Positions 26,426-35,782 of a DNA stretch of 64,000 bases are shown one piece after another. Origin of the DNA: JBGTSJ01 sp041940305 (GTDB taxonomy: Bacteria; Planctomycetota; Planctomycetia; Planctomycetales; Planctomycetaceae); assembly GCA_041940305.1 (NCBI GenBank), contig JBGTSJ010000004.1, positions 124,001 through 188,000 on the forward strand. Reading direction: 5' to 3'. The notes under the pieces were generated by a model. It worked only from the letters and a program-made list of their open reading frames with translations. It was not told where the DNA came from and searched no databases. Position numbers and translations under genes: made by a program. Within the stretch, counting starts at the first letter, position 1. Each line of letters begins with the position of its first letter.

Positions 26426-27256
26426 ATGTCCGCTTCCATCTCAATCTCCGACGTCGCCCGCGTGCTGTGTGACCTGGCTCCGCTCGAACTGGCGGAGAGT
26501 TGGGACAACGTCGGCTTGCTCCTGGGGGACGTTGATCGTCCCGTGTCGCGCGTCATGACGTGCCTGACGCTCACCGGCGACGTGGCCGTCGAGGCCGTCG
26601 CCGGACAGGCCGACCTGATCGTGTCGCATCACCCGGTGCTGTTCCGGCCGGTGCAGCGGCTGACCAGCGAAACATCCGAAGGACGGACGCTGCTGAAGCT
26701 GCTACAGCATGGGATCGCCGTCTTCAGCCCTCACACCGCTTTCGACAACGCACTGGATGGAATCAACGCCCAGCTCGCGTCGCGGCTGGGGCTGGTTGAC
26801 GTCCAACCTCTGCGGCCCCAATGTGAGTCAGCGGAATCGGATTCCGCGGGACATGCAGTCGCGGGTGGCGGCCGCTGGGGGACGCTTCCTGCACCCGCGT
26901 CACTCCACGCGTTCCTTGATCAGGTGAAACTCGCCCTCGGCGTGCCGCATCTGCAATTCACGGGTTCACAGGACCACGCCATCAGCACAGTGGCCGTCGC
27001 CTGCGGCTCAGCGGCCGAATTCCTGGGAGATGCGCGCCGCAAAGGCTGTGACGTGCTGGTCACTGGCGAAGCGCGATTTCACGCCTGCCTCGAAGCACGG
27101 GAAACCGGCATCGGGCTCATCCTCGCCGGACACTACGCAACCGAACGCCCTGCGGTGGAGTGGCTTGCCGACCATCTGCGGCAGGCCCTGCCATCCCTGA
27201 CAGCCTGGGCCAGCCGAAGCGAATTCGATCCGTTGGAATGGTCCGTCGGCCGGTAA
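26426..27256 (+). CDS. Nif3-like dinuclear metal-centre protein
   Basis: A 276-residue protein of the Nif3/YbgI (DUF34) family. Conserved: ESWDNVGLLLGD (24-35), VSHHPVLF (66-73) with the metal-binding histidines, FSPHTAFDNALDGINAQLA, and near the end GHYATERPAVEWLADHL with the second metal-ligand set. The family forms toroidal hexamers with a two-metal site; the biological role is unresolved. The bacterial insert domain is absent, giving the shorter form. Convergent with the kinase gene at 27325. Confidence 0.94.
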   Translation: MSASISISDVARVLCDLAPLELAESWDNVGLLLGDVDRPVSRVMTCLTLTGDVAVEAVAGQADLIVSHHPVLFRPVQRLTSETSEGRTLLKLLQHGIAVFSPHTAFDNALDGINAQLASRLGLVDVQPLRPQCESAESDSAGHAVAGGGRWGTLPAPASLHAFLDQVKLALGVPHLQFTGSQDHAISTVAVACGSAAEFLGDARRKGCDVLVTGEARFHACLEARETGIGLILAGHYATERPAVEWLADHLRQALPSLTAWASRSEFDPLEWSVGR

Positions 27257-27324
27257 GTGAGACTGGCAATGTCAGCTTGCCGCTAACCCGAAGCACTCTG
27301 AAGTGGCTCGCGTCGTGACGGATG

Positions 27325-28989
27325 CTACTCTACCTCGCCGTCATTCGACTGCGTGAACACCGAGTCCGGGTTGTCCAGTCGCGCTTCCGCCTGTTTGACG
27401 AGCGGTGCGAACTCCGACTTGCCGCCGTACAGCTTGATGATGCTCCGCCACTTCTCGCGGGCGGGTTGCGTCTTGCCGTCGCGGTACAGCTGGTCGGCTT
27501 CGTCCAGTTGCTGCTGGATGAAGTCGGTCCGGTCGCTCAACGGCCCGGCCTCGTCGCGGATGCGCGCGGCATCAGTGCGCGCCAGCGCCAGAATAGCGCG
27601 CGTCTCCATCGCGCCGTCGTCGGAAACCACGCGCTGCATGCTTTCGAACACGTCGAGCGCGGCGAACCGGTCCCCGAATCGCTCGTACTCTTTCGCCTGC
27701 ACATACAGGCGCTCGGCCTCCGTCTCAGGCGTGTAACTGGGGCGGGCCAGCCGCGTTTTCAGAGCGCGGACGCTGCGTTCGAGCTCGATGTCATCCAGCC
27801 ATTGCGTGGCTTTGGCCGCATGGGTTCCTTCGGGATACTTGCTCAGCAGTTTCTTGAGATCCTCCTCGGCGTGGAACCAATCGCCGGCGTCTGTGCTGGC
27901 CATGACCGGCTCGATGCGTGCGTAGATTGCATCTTCACCCTCCGGCCAGGCGGCCCAGACGATCAAGCCGATCACTAACAGCAATCCCAGCCCGAGAAAC
28001 CACGTCTGCTCGTAAACCGGGGCGTGATCAGCCTTCTTCTTTTTCCGCTTCTTCTTTTTCGGTCCCAGCACCTTCGTCAGGGCCGGATCGCCGTCGCGCA
28101 TCGTCAGGGCGGAGCCGCCCCCTGCGACGGTCTGGCCGATGATGCTTTCCTGCTTCGCGACCTTGGTCTTCACTTCTTCGAGTTTGACCTGCACGGCCAG
28201 AGCGTCAAACGGGCGCTCTTCGGGATCTTTCGCCAGCAGCTCGTCAATCAGCTGTTCCAGCCAGAGAGGCACGTCGACGTTGTATTCCCGCACCGAGGGC
28301 GGATCTTCCTCGACATGCTTGAACAGCAGCTCCGGCTGAGTTTCCGCCTGAAAGGGAGTCCGCCCCGTCAGCATCTCGAACAGCACGCAGCCCAGCGCAT
28401 ACAGGTCGGTCTTGCGCGTGATCGGCGTCTTGCCGGTGATCTGCTCGGGAGCCATGTAGGCCATCGTGCCCACTGTCTTGCCCGCTGCGGTGAGCTGCGT
28501 GGCCTGCGTGTCGCGCGCGATGCCGAAATCGCTGAGCTTAAGAATCCCCTCCTTGTTGAGCAGCAGGTTGCTCGGCTTCAAGTCGCGATGAATGACTCCC
28601 GCGTTGTGGGCATGTTCCAGCGCCTTGGCGATCTGCAGTCCGTACTCGACGGTCTCCTCCCAGGTGAACTGCTTCTTCTTGCGGAGGATGGTGTCCAGCG
28701 CCCCGCCCGGCAGCAGCTCCATGGCGTAGTAGCGCTGGTTCCCGCTCGTGCTGCCGCCGAAATAGCGGATGATGTGCGGGTGCTTGAGCTTGCTGAGGAT
28801 GTCCATCTCTCGCTCAAACCGCTTGGCGATCTTGGGATCGGCGGAGAGATCGGGAGCAAGGACCTTGAGTGCGACCTGCTGGCCGGTCTTGAGATAAGTC
28901 GCCCTGTAGACGATGCCCATTCCGCCGACGCCGAGCTTCGACTCCAGCTGAAACGGTCCGATGCGACGCTTTTCCGTGCCGGTGCTCAT
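27325..28989 (-). CDS. Transmembrane serine/threonine protein kinase with TPR-like tail
   Basis: A 554-residue Hanks-type kinase. Glycine loop LGVGGMGIVYRA (19-30), K42, HRDLKPSN (134-141), DFG (154-156), APE (180-182). A lysine-rich stop-transfer run (311-319, KKKKRKKKK) is followed by one membrane helix (330-348). About 200 residues outside contain TPR-like helices (EYERFGDRFAALDVFESMQR). This is the usual planctomycete sensor-kinase layout. The ATG at 28989 is used; the preceding TTG is in frame. Divergent from the giant TPR/PQQ gene. Confidence 0.94.
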   Translation of the reverse strand: MSTGTEKRRIGPFQLESKLGVGGMGIVYRATYLKTGQQVALKVLAPDLSADPKIAKRFEREMDILSKLKHPHIIRYFGGSTSGNQRYYAMELLPGGALDTILRKKKQFTWEETVEYGLQIAKALEHAHNAGVIHRDLKPSNLLLNKEGILKLSDFGIARDTQATQLTAAGKTVGTMAYMAPEQITGKTPITRKTDLYALGCVLFEMLTGRTPFQAETQPELLFKHVEEDPPSVREYNVDVPLWLEQLIDELLAKDPEERPFDALAVQVKLEEVKTKVAKQESIIGQTVAGGGSALTMRDGDPALTKVLGPKKKKRKKKKADHAPVYEQTWFLGLGLLLVIGLIVWAAWPEGEDAIYARIEPVMASTDAGDWFHAEEDLKKLLSKYPEGTHAAKATQWLDDIELERSVRALKTRLARPSYTPETEAERLYVQAKEYERFGDRFAALDVFESMQRVVSDDGAMETRAILALARTDAARIRDEAGPLSDRTDFIQQQLDEADQLYRDGKTQPAREKWRSIIKLYGGKSEFAPLVKQAEARLDNPDSVFTQSNDGEVE

Positions 28990-29321
28990 CAAACGACGCC
29001 AGCGTCCCTCCCCGCAGCCAGACCGCCACCGGGCCGCACCGCCGGCGGCTGATCCGGTTGTCTCGACCGGGATTCTCGAATGGGCGGCACGCAGCGGTGC
29101 TCGGCAATTCGGGACGAAACGAGTTTGGCCGATCCGTCCGCTGTGTGCAACATTCGGACGAGAGGTATACTGTGGGAGCAGCGACGCTGTGCCGGTCGTG
29201 GCGAATCTGCGGAGGATGGATCAGATCAGCGTCGCCCGATGCACGCGCCTGCCGCCTGAAACCAGGACACGGTGAATTGATGTCGCCCAGCCGCAGCAGC
29301 ACAGTGACAGGCCCATTCCGA
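28990..29321. other. Divergent intergenic region
   Basis: This stretch separates the kinase from the giant TPR/PQQ gene and should carry both promoters. On the plus strand TATACT at 29166-29171 resembles a -10 box, but no matching -35 box is seen. Nothing else was found. Confidence 0.4.
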
Positions 29322-32300
29322 ATGAAAGGACGCCCCCACCCCGCAAGCGTCACCGACTCAACTGATCTGACTCTGCGTCAGCTCTGTGCATTGATGGTCG
29401 TCGTCCTGCTCTGCACGGTGGATGCTCGCGCGCAGGACCGTAACGCCGAAGCGAAAGCCGCTGAGGCTGAGAAGAAGGCCGCCGCACAGAACGCGGCCGA
29501 GCAGAAAAAGAAAGAAGCAGCGGCTGATGAGGCCGGCGAAGCCCAGAGTGAAGACGGGGCCCCAGCGAATCCGCTGACCGACCTGATCAAGCGTGTCTTC
29601 GGCGGGGGCGATAATGCCGAGGAGATGTCCGGCGAGGAAGAAACCGCCGAATCGGAGGCGGCTGACGATGCGAGCTTTCCGGGCCGGGACAACGTGGACG
29701 CACATGCTGCGTCGTCCCCCAAGCTCAACAAAAACCTCACGCTCGCACGGCGCGCCGTCGAGCAGGAGGAGTGGCTTGATGCCGTCCGGCTGCTGCAGGC
29801 GCTGCTCGATGAGCCGCAGGACTTTCTCTACCCCCGCCCGGATGGGGAATGGGTGTCGCTGCAACGGGAAGCCGAGTTGCGAATCGCGACTCTCCCGGAA
29901 GCCGGCCGGCGAACCTACCAGACCGAATATACCGGCGTCGCCCAGCAGATGCTGACCGCCGGCGGCGGACTGGGGAATCTGGAAGCCTGCATTGAGGTCG
30001 CCCGGCGCTATGGCCATACGCAGCCCGGCCAGCGGGCCGCCGATGCCATCGCCACCATGTACTTCGACCGCGGCGCATACGATCTCGCGGCTCGCTGGTA
30101 CCTGGACCTGTGGGAGACGCGCGGACCAGTGACCGAATCGGTCGAGTGGCGTGCCCGCGCCATCTACGCTTTGATCCTGGCCGGACGCGACGACGAGGTC
30201 AGTTCGCTCCTGAATGCGCTGGGGGACGAGGCTGTCGTTCCGTGGCTGGCCCGCAGCGACGAAGGAGGCCGGATGGCGGACTGGCTGCAACAGCAGGAAC
30301 CCGCTCCCTCCGGACCGATCCCCGAGTACGAAAACTGGGTGACCCTGTACGGCAGTCCGTCCCGCATCGGTTCGGCGACCGGAGGCGATCCACTCCTGCT
30401 CCGCCGCTGGCAGCAACCGTTGACATACCGGTACGCCATCAAACGACAGATCGACGATCTGCTGCTCGACCTCGAAGACAATCAGAGAGCCCCGATCCCG
30501 GCGATGATGCCGGTCGTCGTCAACGGGCGTGTCGCGTTTCGCACGCTCCGCGGGCTGGCGGTCGCCGACATCGCGACCGGACGGCTGCTGTGGGAGTCGT
30601 CGGAGGGAGTTTCACCGGAACGGCTGCTCACCGGCGACGCGCAGTCCAATTCGCCCAGCCGCACCGTTCGCATGCGCATCGTTGGCCGCGTCGTCGCCGA
30701 CTATGGCGCCAATCAGTTCGACCAGCATCAATTGACGGGCCTGCTGTTCCGCGACGGCGGCTACGGATTGCTCAGCAGCGACGGGCGGCGGCTGTTCGCC
30801 ATCGAGCAGTCCGCTCTGATGGCACAGTCCAATTACGGCTACTGGTGGGGGGGGATGGACCCTTCGTCGCAGGACGCCTTCGGCCGCGACTGGGCCTCGA
30901 ATCAGATTGTGGCGTTCGACCTGGAATCCGGCGCCCAGTTGTGGGAAGTCGGCGGACGTCGGATGCACGAGCCGTTTGATCCACCGCTGGCTGGCACGTT
31001 CTTTCTCGGACCGCCGGTCGCGGACGGAGAGCAACTGTACGTCATCGGCGAACGCGACAAAGAAGTGATCCTGTTCGTTCTCTCGTCGCAGAACGGCGAA
31101 CTGCTGTGGTCGCAGGTGCTGGCCGCGGTCACCACGAGCATTGAGTTCGACTCCGTCCGCCGGCTGTGGGCCTGCCAGCCCTCCGTCGATGCCGGCACGA
31201 TTGTCTGCCCCACGGGGGCGGGCTGGCTGATCGCACTCGATCGGCACACGCGCCGGATTCAATGGGCGCATCGTTACGCGGCGCGGCGGGACGACGGCCG
31301 CAACAACGGCGGCGCCCAGATGCACTCATTGCAGCCGCTGAACGAGCGCTGGTGCCAGGCCGCGCCGATCCTCGCCGACGGCCGCGTCGTGTTTACCCCG
31401 GATGAGCAGCCCGACGAGACAGGCCAGGACCAGCCGCGGCTGTTGTGCCTCGATGCATTGTCCGGTCAGAAGCTGTGGGAACAGGAGAAGGGAAACTCGC
31501 TGTATCTGGGGGGCGTCTTCAACGGCACGGTCGTGGTCGTGGGGCGGCACGACGTGCGCGGCTTATCGTTGCAGGATGGCAGCGCCATCTGGACAACCCC
31601 CGTTCCCGCCGAGAGCGGACCTCCCGCCGGACGCGGCGCCGCCGTGGGCGACCGCTTCCTGCTGCCGCTCGTCTCCGGCGAGCTGTGGGCCCTGGACGTC
31701 AACAGCGGACAGATCGACTCGCGCTCGCGTCTCCCGGAAGACGCGCCCACGCTTGGCAATCTCGTGATGCACGACGGCACTCTGCTATCGCTGGGCGCCT
31801 ATGAACTGACCGGATTCGAGCAGCGGGACACCTTTGAGCAGCAGATCGCCGTCCGCAAGGCCGCCGATCCTTCCGACCTGTGGGCGTCCGTTCGCGAGGC
31901 TGAGATGCTCAGTGTCACGCGGGACTACGCAGCCGCACTCGCGGCACTCGATCGAGCGGAGCGCGAGTCCGCGGGTGCGGACCCCGAACTGGTTGAACGG
32001 CATCGTCGACTCACTTTCGAGACGCTCCTCGCTTTGACCCGCGCCGACCTGACCGGCCGCGACGACGAGTTCGGCCGTGCTGGCGGACTGACCGAGAGCG
32101 CCGCGGAGAACCTGGAGCTGACGCGCGTCGATGCCGCGCGTCGCGTCGCTCGCGGTGACTGGGAAGGGGCCTTCGACATCTATTGGCAGCTGCCGCGGCA
32201 GTATCCGGCCGATTTGATGATCGATGATGGAGACGTGACGATCCGTCTGGACCTCTGGGCCGGTGGACGGCTGGCGTCGCTCTGGGAACAGGTGCCCGCC

Positions 32301-34154
32301 GATCGCCGCGCTTCGCTGGATGTCCTCGTGCGGGATGCGGTCACCGCCGCTCTGATCGGCTCGCGCGACGAGCAGGTGCAGATCGAACGGCTCTGCCGGT
32401 TTCACACTGCGGCGGCCGATGTGACCTGGGCCCTGATCGAGCGCGCATCTCAGGACGGCGACTTTGCTGCGGCCGAAGTCCGGCTCCGCAGGTTGATCGC
32501 CGGCGGAGATCCCGTTTCCGCCGCGCGCGCCTGGCATCGGCTGGGCCAGTTGCTCGTTCAATTCGGACAATCCATCGACGCCGCCGCCTGTTTCGCGGCG
32601 CTCGAACGGCAATACGCCGACGTCGCACTGCCGGATGGTCAGACCGGCGCCGTGGCGGCCGACGCCTGGTTCGATGCCGAGCAGCTGGACCGCGACATAT
32701 TGGGGAGTCCGGAAGTCGCCGTCTGGTCCAACGATGAGTTCGAACTTTCGCGATCGCGCCGCACGGGCGGGAACTTTTACTATGGTCAGCCGCCGGTGAT
32801 CCTCGATTCCGGCGAGGCGTTCTACGACCGGCACGAGTTTGTCTTTCAGCCGCAGTCACAGTCCCCGTCGCTCCGCATCGAGGGGATCGCCAGCGACGAA
32901 GCCTACTGGACTGTGCCCCTGCGGACGTCGCAGCCGCAGAACTACAACCAGGGGGCCGCCGTCATGACGAGCGGACTGCAGGCGGTGGTGCTGCACCAGG
33001 GAGTGCTGCACGCCCTGTCGCTGCCGGACCGCCGGGTCCTGTGGTCGCAGGCGCTCTCCGAGCGGGGCCACAACGTCTACACCCGCAACGTGTACGATAA
33101 CGACAGCCACAGCCTGCAGCCGGCCAACGGCTTCACCAGCCGCGCGGGCCTGACGCGCGGACAGTCGCCCGCCGGCATGCTGGCGATGGCGACGCCCACC
33201 GGAGTGGCGTACTACGGACGGGGCGAATTCGTCGTCGTCGATCCGGTCACAGGCGAAGTGCTCTGGCGTCGCCGCGGGATTCCGCCGCAGACGTCGCTGT
33301 ACGGAAACGCGGACACGATCTACGTCGTGACTCCCAATCGGGCCAATACGCACGCCGTGCGCGCCGCCGACGGGCAGCGCATCGACGTCGAGAACCTCCC
33401 GGAACTCGTTGAAGACGCGGTCGCCGTCCGGCAGGCAGGGCTGGTGCTGGTGGAGCGCGGATCATCGCGCCGCACGCTCGGAGCGTCGCGCGGCAAACTG
33501 CTGGTTCGTCTGTACGACCCGATCACCGACGCGGAAGCCTGGCGGCACGAGTTCGACGCGCGCTCGCGGCTGGCGTGGCTCGATCCACAGACCCTGCTCG
33601 TGCTCGATGAATCGTCGTCCGACTGCCTCAGCATCAACGCTGAGACGGGCGAATCGGTGCAACTGGGCACTGTCCCGGTCAATCTCGTCAAGGATTCGTC
33701 CGAAGTCCTGGCCGTTGCCGATGCCGAGCACGTCTACATCGTCCTCAACCATCTGCGCAACAGTTTCGTCTCATACGTCAATCCGCCGGCGGTGCGCGTC
33801 AACGGGACGGTCGTCGCCCTGCGCCGCAACGGGCAGGGAGAGGCGTGGCAGCGCGTTGTGGAGAACCAGAATCTGCTGCTCACGCAGTTCGCTCACTCTC
33901 CGCTGATGGTGTTCCTCACCTACCAGCACGTGCATCTGGAGAAGCTGCAGACTGTGTACGCCAAGTCGCAGCTGGTGGTCCTGGACAAGGGGACCGGCGC
34001 GGTTGCCGTTGAAGACGACCGGGCAAGCCCCGGCGGAGGCTACTACCAGCTGGAACTCAGCCGCAGCGACCGATCGCTCGAGATCCGCTCGCACAACGAG
34101 CGGATCCTTATCCAGGCCAGGGAACCCGCGCCGGCCGCAGCGGCCAGCCGATAG
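29322..34154 (+). CDS. Giant secreted protein with TPR-like region and PQQ-type propeller repeats (paralogue of 1509-5999)
   Basis: About 1610 residues. Signal peptide near residues 18-38 (LRQLCALMVVVLLCTVDARAQ region). Residues of about 40-75 are an Ala/Lys/Glu coiled-coil stretch. Then come TPR-like helices (LARRAVEQEEWLDAVRLLQALLD), and then many PQQ-type blades (VADIATGRLLWES, AFDLESGAQLWEVG, VVDPVTGEVLWRRRGIPPQ). No enzyme residues are recognised. It shares layout and motifs with the gene at 1509-5999, including the late WRRxGxPP blade and NQNLLL-type segments. The start at 29322 is chosen; ATG 29280 is in frame and would lengthen the signal n-region. Confidence 0.82.
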   Translation: MKGRPHPASVTDSTDLTLRQLCALMVVVLLCTVDARAQDRNAEAKAAEAEKKAAAQNAAEQKKKEAAADEAGEAQSEDGAPANPLTDLIKRVFGGGDNAEEMSGEEETAESEAADDASFPGRDNVDAHAASSPKLNKNLTLARRAVEQEEWLDAVRLLQALLDEPQDFLYPRPDGEWVSLQREAELRIATLPEAGRRTYQTEYTGVAQQMLTAGGGLGNLEACIEVARRYGHTQPGQRAADAIATMYFDRGAYDLAARWYLDLWETRGPVTESVEWRARAIYALILAGRDDEVSSLLNALGDEAVVPWLARSDEGGRMADWLQQQEPAPSGPIPEYENWVTLYGSPSRIGSATGGDPLLLRRWQQPLTYRYAIKRQIDDLLLDLEDNQRAPIPAMMPVVVNGRVAFRTLRGLAVADIATGRLLWESSEGVSPERLLTGDAQSNSPSRTVRMRIVGRVVADYGANQFDQHQLTGLLFRDGGYGLLSSDGRRLFAIEQSALMAQSNYGYWWGGMDPSSQDAFGRDWASNQIVAFDLESGAQLWEVGGRRMHEPFDPPLAGTFFLGPPVADGEQLYVIGERDKEVILFVLSSQNGELLWSQVLAAVTTSIEFDSVRRLWACQPSVDAGTIVCPTGAGWLIALDRHTRRIQWAHRYAARRDDGRNNGGAQMHSLQPLNERWCQAAPILADGRVVFTPDEQPDETGQDQPRLLCLDALSGQKLWEQEKGNSLYLGGVFNGTVVVVGRHDVRGLSLQDGSAIWTTPVPAESGPPAGRGAAVGDRFLLPLVSGELWALDVNSGQIDSRSRLPEDAPTLGNLVMHDGTLLSLGAYELTGFEQRDTFEQQIAVRKAADPSDLWASVREAEMLSVTRDYAAALAALDRAERESAGADPELVERHRRLTFETLLALTRADLTGRDDEFGRAGGLTESAAENLELTRVDAARRVARGDWEGAFDIYWQLPRQYPADLMIDDGDVTIRLDLWAGGRLASLWEQVPADRRASLDVLVRDAVTAALIGSRDEQVQIERLCRFHTAAADVTWALIERASQDGDFAAAEVRLRRLIAGGDPVSAARAWHRLGQLLVQFGQSIDAAACFAALERQYADVALPDGQTGAVAADAWFDAEQLDRDILGSPEVAVWSNDEFELSRSRRTGGNFYYGQPPVILDSGEAFYDRHEFVFQPQSQSPSLRIEGIASDEAYWTVPLRTSQPQNYNQGAAVMTSGLQAVVLHQGVLHALSLPDRRVLWSQALSERGHNVYTRNVYDNDSHSLQPANGFTSRAGLTRGQSPAGMLAMATPTGVAYYGRGEFVVVDPVTGEVLWRRRGIPPQTSLYGNADTIYVVTPNRANTHAVRAADGQRIDVENLPELVEDAVAVRQAGLVLVERGSSRRTLGASRGKLLVRLYDPITDAEAWRHEFDARSRLAWLDPQTLLVLDESSSDCLSINAETGESVQLGTVPVNLVKDSSEVLAVADAEHVYIVLNHLRNSFVSYVNPPAVRVNGTVVALRRNGQGEAWQRVVENQNLLLTQFAHSPLMVFLTYQHVHLEKLQTVYAKSQLVVLDKGTGAVAVEDDRASPGGGYYQLELSRSDRSLEIRSHNERILIQAREPAPAAAASR

Positions 34155-34175
34155 CCGCCGCGCTGCGCAGGGATG

Positions 34176-34910
34176 TCACGCGTCCAGGACGCTCCACAAG
34201 TCGGTGAGCGACTGCAGATGCTCACCGGGCTCCGCGGCCGAACGGTCCAGGTGCAGCGACCTGATGCCCAGCCGGCGCGGCGCGTCCACGTCGTTCTCAC
34301 GCTCATCGCCGATCATCAACAGGTCGTCTGCCCCGCAGTCGCATGCCCTCATGAGAGCACGATAGAACGCGGCGTCCGGCTTGCGGTTCCCGACTTCGGA
34401 GGAGATAACCCGAACCTTGATCGGCGACAGTTCGGCGATCCCGTCACACACCTGATGCAGCCGCGAATCGAAGTTGGACGCCAGCGCCAGCCCGATGCCG
34501 CGCCGCTGCGCTTCGGCGAGGGTTTCTTCGACGTCGGCATACGGCTGCCAGGCATCCGGCCGCGCGAAGTGCGCGAACAATTCCTCGAAGCACGCCTCAC
34601 GGTCGCCGGCGTCGAGCAGCACTTCCGCCACGACGTCCCGCCAGAACGCCCGCTCGCTGGACTCGGTGCACGTCGCCTCTCCGGACGCCAGCTTTTCCGA
34701 CGTGACCGCATTCCCCAATGAATCCACGTCCCGCGGCGATCCGCTCGATCTCGAGCCGAAGGCGGTGCGAAACCGCGCCCGCACCTCCTCGGGCTTCAGT
34801 TGAGACCCGTGCCGCTTCGCCACGCGATAGTACGCCAGATGCACCGGCGGGTCGGCGAAGATCAGCGTGCCGACGGCGTCAAACGCAATCCAGCGCGGCG
34901 ATTCGGACAT
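34176..34910 (-). CDS. HAD-superfamily hydrolase
   Basis: A 244-residue HAD subfamily IA protein. Motif I is FDAVGTL (D11 nucleophile, with V13 where most phosphatases have the second Asp). Motif II is LALASNFDSR, motif III GNRKPDAAFY, motif IV MIGDERENDVDAPRRLG. The cap is the alpha-helical type between motifs I and II. DAVGTL-type motifs occur in HDHD3/dREG-2-like proteins, whose activity is unclear. Convergent with the giant TPR/PQQ gene, 21 bases apart. Confidence 0.9.
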   Translation of the reverse strand: MSESPRWIAFDAVGTLIFADPPVHLAYYRVAKRHGSQLKPEEVRARFRTAFGSRSSGSPRDVDSLGNAVTSEKLASGEATCTESSERAFWRDVVAEVLLDAGDREACFEELFAHFARPDAWQPYADVEETLAEAQRRGIGLALASNFDSRLHQVCDGIAELSPIKVRVISSEVGNRKPDAAFYRALMRACDCGADDLLMIGDERENDVDAPRRLGIRSLHLDRSAAEPGEHLQSLTDLWSVLDA

Positions 34911-34982
34911 GTTTGCAGATGACGATTCCGTTCCTGAGACCCGCTTTTGACACCGGACACGCGCGGCGGCCGGACTGCCGGA

Positions 34983-35696
34983 TCACGAACCGCGTTTCAA
35001 ACCTCCGAAGGCCGCAAAGCAGGCATTCTTATGCAGGACGTCCACTTGGGCAAACCCTGCCCCCCGGAGCAGGTCGAGCTGTTCCACCAGCGGACGTGGC
35101 GTGTCTTCCCGCTCGATGTACGCGAAGACGTGATCGCGATACGCCGCGTCTTTGAGCTGCTCGAGGTACTCCCCGTAGCGGAGTCGCATCAGTTCCTGGA
35201 CGGCCGGGATGGAGCTCTCCACCATATCGAAAACCCAAAGCGACCCGCCCGGTCGCAGTGCGCGATGCAGTTTCGCCAAGACGGTGCGCCACTCGTCATC
35301 GGTGCGCAGATGATGCAGCACGGCCGCGGCGAGGATGACATCGAAGGACTCCGGTTCCAAGTCGGCGTCGCGGATGTCCGCCTGGATCGCCATCGGCATT
35401 GCGCCGCCGGCCCCCGTGATCCGCTCCATGGCCCGATCGAGCATCGGGCGGCTGAGGTCGATCAGCGTCGTCTCGAGCCGTGGCAGCCGCTCCAGCAGCT
35501 TGAGCGTGTAGTTCCCCGCGCCGCAGCCCACGTCGAGCAGGGTCTGCGCGTGCGGGGTCGTGCGGGCCGCGGCGTCTGCAATGAGTTCCAGGGCCGGCAC
35601 TGCATCCACCGTTGCGGTCTGGCCCGTTTCCAGATTCGAAAAGCGCTCGACGTCGCCGTCGAAACGCCGGCGGATCTCATCAACCGTGGATTTCAT
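34983..35696 (-). CDS. Class I SAM-dependent methyltransferase
   Basis: A 237-residue protein. SAM-binding motif TLLDVGCGAGNYTLKLLERL (52-71), acidic motif II TTLIDLSRPM, motif III about FDVILAAAVLHHL, and post-motif LRPGGSLWVFDMVESS. The substrate cannot be inferred. The C-terminus (VDVLHKNACFAAFGGLK) suggests a Trm112-independent small-molecule methyltransferase. The gene is 72 bases upstream of the HAD gene on the same strand, so the two may be cotranscribed. Confidence 0.9.
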   Translation of the reverse strand: MKSTVDEIRRRFDGDVERFSNLETGQTATVDAVPALELIADAAARTTPHAQTLLDVGCGAGNYTLKLLERLPRLETTLIDLSRPMLDRAMERITGAGGAMPMAIQADIRDADLEPESFDVILAAAVLHHLRTDDEWRTVLAKLHRALRPGGSLWVFDMVESSIPAVQELMRLRYGEYLEQLKDAAYRDHVFAYIEREDTPRPLVEQLDLLRGAGFAQVDVLHKNACFAAFGGLKRGS

Positions 35697-35782
35697 AGAT
35701 CGTCCGCTTGTCTGCGAGTGGATGGTCGAGACACCGGAAAGCCGGCTGGCGTCAACGAGTGCGCGCTCACGGAGCGAGTTGC

